Positions 57,130 to 64,000 of a stretch of 64,000 nucleotides of DNA are shown here, piece after piece. The notes beneath the pieces were generated by a model. It saw only the letters and a list, made by a program, of their open reading frames with translations. It had not been told where the DNA came from and searched no databases. The stretch comes from Pyronema omphalodes (lineage: Eukaryota > Ascomycota > Pezizomycetes > Pezizales > Pyronemataceae). Numbering within the stretch: position 1 is the first letter of the stretch; each line of letters begins with the position of its first letter. The DNA lies in the NCBI GenBank assembly GCA_024516155.1, contig JAJJXM010000044.1:310001-374000 (forward strand). The letters run 5' to 3'. The position numbers were made by a program, and so were the translations under genes.

Positions 57130-57839
57130 CTTCATATGTCTGTAGGCCATCGCTGCGAAGTCCACAAAGTCCACAAAGTCTACAAAATCCACCAACTCTA
57201 AAAGCTTCCCTTAACACTAACCAACCCTCACATCATACCAGAACCACAGATACGCAGAACCCAAAACCCCAACTGATACACTGTGCTGACAAGTTACAAA
57301 AGTGCAAAATTCAGCCTTATAAGTACCATTCTTTACGACGGTATGGAAGAGATGTACTGTGTACTGGACCCCGGGTGGGTGGGGGTGGGAGTAGGTAGCA
57401 GGGGTGGGTGGAAGGGGTGGATGGAAGGGGTGGAAGTAGGTAGCAGTGGTGGCGAGGGGGGAACGGGGGAGGGGGGGGGGGGGGGGGGGGGAGGGAGGAG
57501 GAGGAAGGGGTGGCCAGGAGGGGGGCTGAGCATCCTGTAGCACGGTCACAGCATATGTACTTCTGTAAATCATACATTAGTTATGATATTGATATCCTCC
57601 TGGATCCCTTCCTTATTCCTCAGGGACCAGGGGGTTGTGTGAGGGGTAGGATGAGGGGGCTGAAACATTATATTCCGTCACATTTTTGTCGCTTGACTAT
57701 CGATATGTCCCATGAGTCATGACGTTCCGCTTGCATAGTTTTGCGCAGTAGTCTGCACCTGCATTGGGTATGTAGACTTAAGAGCCAAGACTATGGGTGG
57801 TTACAGGTAGTTACATTCCTTGTTTGGTGGGATAAATGT

Positions 57840-57870
57840 GATGGATGGATGGATGGATGGATGGATGGAT
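57840..57870. repeat. GATG microsatellite
   Basis: A GATG tetranucleotide run of about seven copies. Confidence 0.9.
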
Positions 57871-60387
57871 TGGATAGATGGATGGGATAGACTGGTGAAT
57901 GCATAGGATGGGTTTAATTTTAATGCATTGATGGGGAATTTTGTTGTTTTGTTGTTTTATTGTTTTGTTGTTTTTTTGTGCAGTATTCCTAGCATGGTTT
58001 ATTGTTTAATATTCAGCATCCAGTATCAAGTATCCAGTTTTCAGTGTTTATTGTTCATTATTTAGTGTTTATTACCCAGAACTCAGCTATCCGTACATCC
58101 CATTCCCCAAAGTGTCAAAGTGTCAAAGCATCAAAGTGTCAAAGTGTCAAAGTGACAACAAAAAAACCAAAAAACCTAGAAACCGAAACAATGAATCAAC
58201 AATGAAACAACAAAGAACAAAGAACAAAAAGCCCCAAATTCCAAAACTCCAAAACTCCAAAACAGCACCATCGGGGAATATACAGCCCTGCAGCCCTGCA
58301 GCCCAACCGTTTCTTGCAATCATCCGTCGATCCCGAATATGCCGGTAGCCGTGCGGATACATAGATTATTTGCATTATTGCATTATTGTAACTTTATTGT
58401 AACAAAGGAATTTCTACGCCATGGTTGTGACTTATCCAAATATTCCCATGAAATAGAATAAACGAAAGCATAAGTTTGAGTTTGAGTAAAGAGGTAATCA
58501 ATTTACATAATAGCAGGGTAATGTACGTACATGTAGGTGCTGCTGGGTATTTTAAAGCTAGAGTATATATATAGCGGATTTGGTTTTAGTTTTGGTTGAT
58601 ATACATATTCAGCCTTGTTTATATTCCCCGATTTTTGTAACGGCTATGATTTCTGTTAGTAGCTTGTAGCTACCGGGTTTTGTTTGTATTCTAAGGCAGT
58701 GGTATTGAGTAAAATATGGTAAGACGCCGGTATTCGGAATTTGTAATGGTCTTGGGGAGTGTGGATGAGCTGTGGTAGTATTTTGCTTCTATTTGATAGC
58801 GTCACGGATTATTCTCTTGCATAAGGCTGGGAATACCGGATTACGGGATTACGGGATTACATGGACATAATACCAGGTGATTTTGTTCGACATAAACAGA
58901 ACTCCGGATGAAGGGGGTTTATTGCTCGTACTATTTATATTATCACGTGACTATATTTTACGAGTTTTCGGTATATAAACAGAATAAGTCGAGCACATGC
59001 AGATGCTCCAATCACAACTGTATTATTCATATTGTGTGCTTCCTTATGAATCTCGTCAACCGCTAAGTCATCAGACATTACTCGGTCCAACTAAGCTACC
59101 TAAGGAAAAAGTTTCACTGTATGTAATACAAGCCGGCTCCAGTCCATGTGGTTTCATCTGCACATGTTTTAACGGCATCATACGTTCTCCGCTGCGAAAG
59201 TGCATGATACAGTACTTACTACTGGGTACGAACAGCATACATACGTCACCCGGATATTCGGGAGCGGGAAACGTGGATCGATGTATACTTGACACCCTCG
59301 CTGTAGTTAGCCGTGTTTCTGATTGTAAAGCTCAAGTATGTAGACTCACGTTGATGGAATAAGCTTTTTCTATCGGTACCGGAGGGTCCGAGGAAGGGGT
59401 TTGACTTGCTGGTGTTTTCCATGGCGTGGTGGACTCTATACCTACCGTGTCTTTTTCCGATATATGCTCGGAAAGCTGGTTCGGAAAGATTTGATATATC
59501 GGTGCCAGTAATCACTCTGTTGTAGGTGTGGTATGTACTACGCACTATGGCTCGGTAGTCTTGACTTCGGTTTTCTACGCATTTGGCTTTCATTCGGTAT
59601 CTTGTATTTATCAAGAATTAATTTATAGGGGATTTATACTTCTGCTATAGAGTCCGCTCTTTGTGATTGTATCTAGGTTCTGGTTGCTTCATTGCACGGG
59701 TTTCATATTTGTATGAAACATCGGCCTTTCGGCTATCGGACCCGGCTCGGTTCATTGGCGGGAATGTTTCATTGGAGATTTGCACTTCTTCTGAATTAAT
59801 GAAGTGAGTCATGTATATACAGTTGTCTGATCTCTACTGGTGATAGGTTTGGAGCATTTGGGTTCCTGTTGTTTGAGATGTACTCCTGCCGAATTGAAGA
59901 TTGTAGGCTGCTATTCGCTGCCACTTTCAGGGTGAAGTAGTTGGGTCTCTACCAATTCCTTTAAGTAATTAGTCATCTAAGTAAATGAGTGACCGTATTG
60001 ATCATTTTAATCTCTGAAAATATCTCGGTGCCGGGGAAACAATGCTTTCGTTGATTAATCGAAATAAAATGCGCTAATTTAGAAACCTGGGCAAACAGAG
60101 TGTTTCTGTATTTTTTTTTTCTGGATTCCAGACTTCTACACAGAACGTAATCAATGACGGATATTTGGAAGTATCCGTATTCTACATTTCGTGTACAGAA
60201 ACCGTCAACTGCCTTCGTTTATGCTTCTCATCCGTGCCGACCCCCGGAGCCGAGTGATATCCGTGAACATACCGGACCGGCACTAGTGCCGGAGTCATGC
60301 GACCTAAAAAAACCGCCAAAACCTAACCACCGTTCGAAGTCACCTCAATCCGCCGTGACCGCCGCCTTCACCGCCCGTACCAGCAGA

Positions 60388-61607
60388 ATGATTCTCCGAC
60401 GAGCAGCAGTTTCGGCGGGTATGTGCAAATATCCCTCGATATCGGGCGGCCCTCATTGACCATTTCGGTAGCTCGCCAGGCATCTCCCGCCGCCGCGATC
60501 CCCCGCAGAACTATCACCCAACTTCACAATGAAGCTCACCCTAACCAGCCTCCGAGCATGAAGGAGAACCTTGAGTTCTTCAAGACCTTCAGTACGTGTT
60601 TCTCGACCCAAATTTACTAGCTACCTTATTCCGGCGCATCTGCGCCCACGCGTCACCTCCCGCTTCCCCGCTTACACTCCCGAAGAGAAGACTACCGGCC
60701 AGCTTGGTACCCGCGTCGCCCCTCACTACCGCCCTCACGCGGTTGCGAACAACCCCCCCGCGCCTAAAGATCTTACCCTCGAGTTGCTACTTGCCTCCGG
60801 AGCCCACCTCGGACATGCCACTTCGCTTTGGAACCCCGGCAACCAGCGTTACATCTACGGTACTCGTCAGGGCATTCATATCATCTCTCTTGAGGCTACC
60901 ATTTCTCACCTTCGCCGTGCCGCCAAGGTCGTTGAGGGTGTTACCAACAATGGTGGTTTGGTTCTCTTCGTTGGATCTCGCAAGGGTCAGGCCCGCTCCG
61001 TCGTCGAGGCTGCTAAGCTTGCTGGCGGTTGCCATCTTTTCGAGAAGTGGGTCCCCGGAACTATCACAAACGGAAAGATGATTGTTGGACACGGAGAGGT
61101 GGTGGAGATTGATATGGCAGACCGCAAGAGCCCCGAGGGACCCAGGGAGGGTGATCCTTTGAGACCCGACTTGGTTGTCTGCTTGAACATGAAGGAGAAC
61201 TACGTTTTGCTTCACGAGTGTGGATTGTTGGGAATTCCTACTATTGGAGTTTTGGACACAGATTGTAACCCCGAGTGGGTCACTTACCCCATTCCCGCAA
61301 ACGATGACAGGTGAGTTTTTGTTCCGAGATCCTAAGCATGCTGGACCAAAAGGTGTATTTGGTTCAGGATAAAAGTGCATGGCTGACAAAAGATAGTTTA
61401 CGTTGCACGCAACTCATTGCTGGAGTTCTTGGTCGCGCAGGAGAGACTGGTCGTCTTAACAGGATTAGGAAGGCACAGGCAATCGACCACTTCCACAGCA
61501 GGCAGCAGTTGGAGGAGGAGGAAAAGATGCGGGAAGCGGAGCAGGTGCGGCAAGCAGAGAAGCTTAAGGAGGAGCAGCTTTTGCGCGAGTCAGCGCAGCA
61601 GTTGTAA
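60388..61607 (+). CDS. MRP4: mitochondrial small ribosomal subunit protein uS2m (Mrp4)
   Basis: A component of the mitochondrial ribosome small subunit, homologous to bacterial S2. Four exons are seen: 60388-60418, 60472-60591, 60686-61310 and 61397-61607 (987 nt, 328 aa). The N-terminus MILRRAAVSAARQASPAAAI is basic and lacks acids, as expected of a mitochondrial presequence. Conserved S2 blocks include LLLASGAHLGHATSLWNPGN, IYGTRQGIHIISLEAT, LVLFVGSRKGQARSVVEAAK, PDLVVCLNMKENYVLLHECG and IGVLDTDCNPEWVTYPIPAN. The acceptor of intron 2 (CCCGAAG|AG) was chosen to give FFKTFKKTTGQLGTR in frame. The C-terminal extension is a charged helix (RQQLEEEEKMREAEQVRQAE). The last intron splits NDD|SLRC. 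Confidence 0.93.
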
Positions 61608-62643
61608 GGTGGTGTTGCACGACATTTTGAAGTAGGGTGGAAGCAATGCTAAAGCAAAGCTGAAGCGAGTTTCAAAAAGGAAGGTTTGGAAAAAGGTCTA
61701 TGGACATAGATATACTTGTATAGTAGATAAAATGGATAGGTATGGTTGGTTTAGATCATAAATTTATTATATACAATGAATTGATACTCGATGAGTCTCA
61801 AATATTAGGGTTCCTGTGATGAACTCTGGACCTGATACTTTTTGAGCAATACGTCAAATGTTAGACTAGATGTAGGGTATAATGACTGTTGTACTTGGTA
61901 AATCCTTACGAGTATTCAAGGCTGCATCTCCGGTGATCGTAGATTTTATTCTTTTTTTCGGCCCAGTTTCGCATTATCGAATTCACCCCGACAGCGGGTC
62001 TTTGTGAATTTACGGAATCCATATTTTTATACGTTACCTACGCATTACTCAGCTAAGACGTTCTTCCGCGCGGCTCATAGGCTAGCCGCGATGTTGTCAC
62101 CAAAATACTGTTCAAGACTAGCGGAGTTAGCTCTCTCGGGTAATATGAGCTACTCCTGATGCGTAATATGAAGCTAAAGACGACAAAGGAACTGAAGCTC
62201 TTTTGTTCATCGAATCGCAAAGCGCAACACAGCTTGAATGAAACTCAAATCTCGGGTTTCAATGCCTTCATGCGATCCATGAAATGATACAAACCCTTGG
62301 GAATGGCAATGTTGTGGCTGCCATCAGTACCAGGACAGCTGCCTCGAGTGATCATTTCAGGACATGTAGAGCCATACAACACGGCTGGCAGGTCGCGTCG
62401 TACCGCGCATCGTGATGCGGCTCTGTTCGTGCTTACGTTGCTGTCAGGTGCTGAGGCTTCAACGCTAGCCCAGTATGACAGAGTTGCTCAAAGGCGCGCT
62501 AATATGTGACTGCTTTTCTTGCTGCACCCACAGCGCACTATCTCACGTGATACAGCGCTTCGTGGATCAAGAATACCAACGCCCGCGAACTTCCTGCTCG
62601 ACGACAACCAGCACTCCAGCCGACAATCCACAAATCAGCAAAA
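61608..62643. other. intergenic region between MRP4 and RPL11
   Basis: Contains the MRP4 3' UTR and the RPL11 promoter. No other gene was recognised. Confidence 0.5.
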
Positions 62644-63274
62644 ATGGTACGCATGCTCATGATATCCGTTCTGTTCGGTGGAACACCCGCCGACGCCGGT
62701 TTCAGAAACGAAAAGGCAACGGATGATTGACTAACATATTTTTTTGAAGGCCGACACCAAGACCAAGGAGACCAACCCCATGCGTGAGCTTCGCATTGAG
62801 AAGCTCGTCCTCAACATCTCCGTCGGAGAGTCTGGTGACAGACTTACCCGTGCCGCCAAGGTTTTGGAGCAGTTGTCCGGTCAGACTCCTGTCTACTCCA
62901 AGGCCCGTTACACCGTCCGTACCTTCGGTATCCGTCGTAACGAGAAGATCGCCGTTCACGTCACCATCCGTGGACCCAAGGCCGAGGAGATTCTCGAGAG
63001 AGGACTCAAGGTCAAGGAGTACGAGCTCCGCAAGCGCAACTTCTCCGAGACCGGTAACTTCGGATTCGGTATCTCCGAGCACATCGACTTGGGAATCAAG
63101 TACGACCCCGGTATCGGAATTTACGGAATGGACTTCTACGTCATCATGTCCCGCCCCGGTCTCCGTGTCGCCCGCCGCCGCCGCTGCAAGTCCGTTGTCG
63201 GACACTCCCACAAGATCACTGCTCTTGACACCATGAAGTGGTTCAAGACCAAGTACGACGCCACCGTCCGGTAA
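62644..63274 (+). CDS. RPL11: 60S ribosomal protein uL5 (L11)
   Basis: uL5 belongs to the large cytosolic ribosomal subunit and contacts 5S rRNA in the central protuberance. Exon 1 is only the start codon (62644-62646). A 103-bp intron with a GACTAAC branch site and TTGAAG acceptor follows, then exon 2 at 62750-63274, giving 175 aa, the normal length. The product begins [40 protein letters not shown] and [20 protein letters not shown] are hallmark uL5 segments, and the protein ends [12 protein letters not shown]. Codon use is strongly biased to C-ending codons (CGT/CGC, AAG, ATC), as in highly expressed fungal genes. Confidence 0.97.
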
Positions 63275-64000
63275 ATTATTGTTGGATAGGAGTTGTTTGG
63301 GAAAAAAAATTATTGCTGGGATTGGAGGGCGTTTTGTTTCTGGGATCATATTTGTGCTTAGTTTCAAAAGCAAATCTCTACGGCAGACTTTTCTGACGGA
63401 CACTCTTCGTGCACGCTTCTTCGGAAGTTGTCATGATATGTGCTGGAATCTTCGGATGTCCATATTATCATCTTGCTTGTGACTCGTGATGTGACAAACT
63501 CTCAACGCCGTGCATTTCCTTCTATGATCTCCTGATATCGTAGTGTATCTTTCTAGCCACCATTCTTAGGCACGAGTAGACCCAACGATCATGCTTTTCG
63601 AGCCAGGTCAATATACTTTATGTATGACCGAAACCTGTCGCACCGACGGTTGATGTTCTCATACTCTGGCCGAGGCGAGAGAGCGACATCAATCGTCTCG
63701 TGCGACAGTCGTGACTACATAAATGCCGTAACAGCCGACGTCCTGCGTTAATGCCACAACCGCTCTCTCACGCAAAGAAAGTCAAGAACCTGTAAACGGA
63801 AATCTCCTAAGAAAACGAGCACTACTACTCGCTAGTATTGGCCTAAGTGCATCAGCGATGCCGTAACAAACTGCCTTGAAGTTTCTTGTCAACATGATAG
63901 AGCCAGCACCTCTCACTAGTCACCCACCGTAGAGAACCTGAACTTCACTCATTACGCAGAACTCGAACTTCACCCATTCCACCGCGACTTTCCTTGTCCA
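63275..64000. other. right-edge intergenic sequence
   Basis: RPL11 3' UTR and further sequence with no recognised gene. A frame from a neighbouring gene may start beyond the edge. Confidence 0.4.

Larger units (their letters stand above)
56854..60387. other. gene-poor region with short tandem repeats
   Basis: No gene recognised. It contains a 9-bp repeat at 57076-57129, G-rich sequence with a G20 tract at 57471-57490, a GATG repeat at 57840-57870, and AAGTGTC units at 58110-58155. Frames here are short and unconserved. Confidence 0.5.

Noticed and set aside
57217..57577. Pro/Ser-rich minus-strand frames
   Set aside because: They are translations of the G-rich simple sequence around the G20 tract.
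60592..60617. 26-bp intron in MRP4 using the TTTACTAG acceptor
   Set aside because: Too short and out of phase; the acceptor at 60685 gives a 94-bp intron and the expected FKKTTGQLG junction.

Overview
This window is nuclear DNA from a filamentous ascomycete fungus (Pezizomycotina; class not resolved). The evidence is short spliceosomal introns of about 48-350 bp with CTAAC/CTGAC-type branch points, a Zn2Cys6 regulator, a fungal GH5_12 steryl-glucosidase, a MARVEL-free gene-sparse landscape with many simple repeats, and ascomycete-type orthologues of SKI3, SLD2, SDS23 and Argonaute. Gene models were rebuilt by hand from splice sites. Every complete multi-exon model keeps one frame and gives a protein of the expected family length.

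Layout. 1-179: 5' end of an unknown minus-strand gene running off the left edge. 0.2-6.8 kb: gene-poor. 6.8-21.2 kb: a dense housekeeping block with GH5_12 beta-glucosidase (-), SKI3 (+), the complex I subunit NDUFA13/GRIM-19 (-), TRM10 (-), and SLD2 (-) sharing a 171-bp bidirectional promoter with PRI1 (+). 21.2-38.9 kb: gene-poor DNA holding one tRNA-Gly(UCC) and a Zn2Cys6 regulator (-). 39.0-41.1 kb: SDS23 (+), followed by an 18-bp minisatellite. 42.9-48.0 kb: a tandem array of four U1 snRNA genes on the minus strand, one of which has a short non-LTR retrotransposon, flanked by a target-site duplication, inserted about 90 bp upstream of its transcription start. 50.9-53.8 kb: a slicer-competent Argonaute (-). 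55.8-56.9 kb: a YMC1-type mitochondrial carrier (+). 60.4-63.3 kb: mitochondrial ribosomal protein uS2m (MRP4, +) and cytosolic ribosomal protein uL5 (RPL11, +).

How the genes relate. Most are unlinked housekeeping functions: RNA decay, tRNA methylation, respiration, translation and replication. Two replication-initiation genes (SLD2 and PRI1) share a promoter containing MCB-like ACGCGCC elements. The most unusual element is the U1 array. The four RNAs keep the 5'-splice-site-pairing end, the U1A-binding loop, the Sm site and all stem-loops with covariation, but split into two classes differing at nucleotide 11, the base that pairs with exon position -3.
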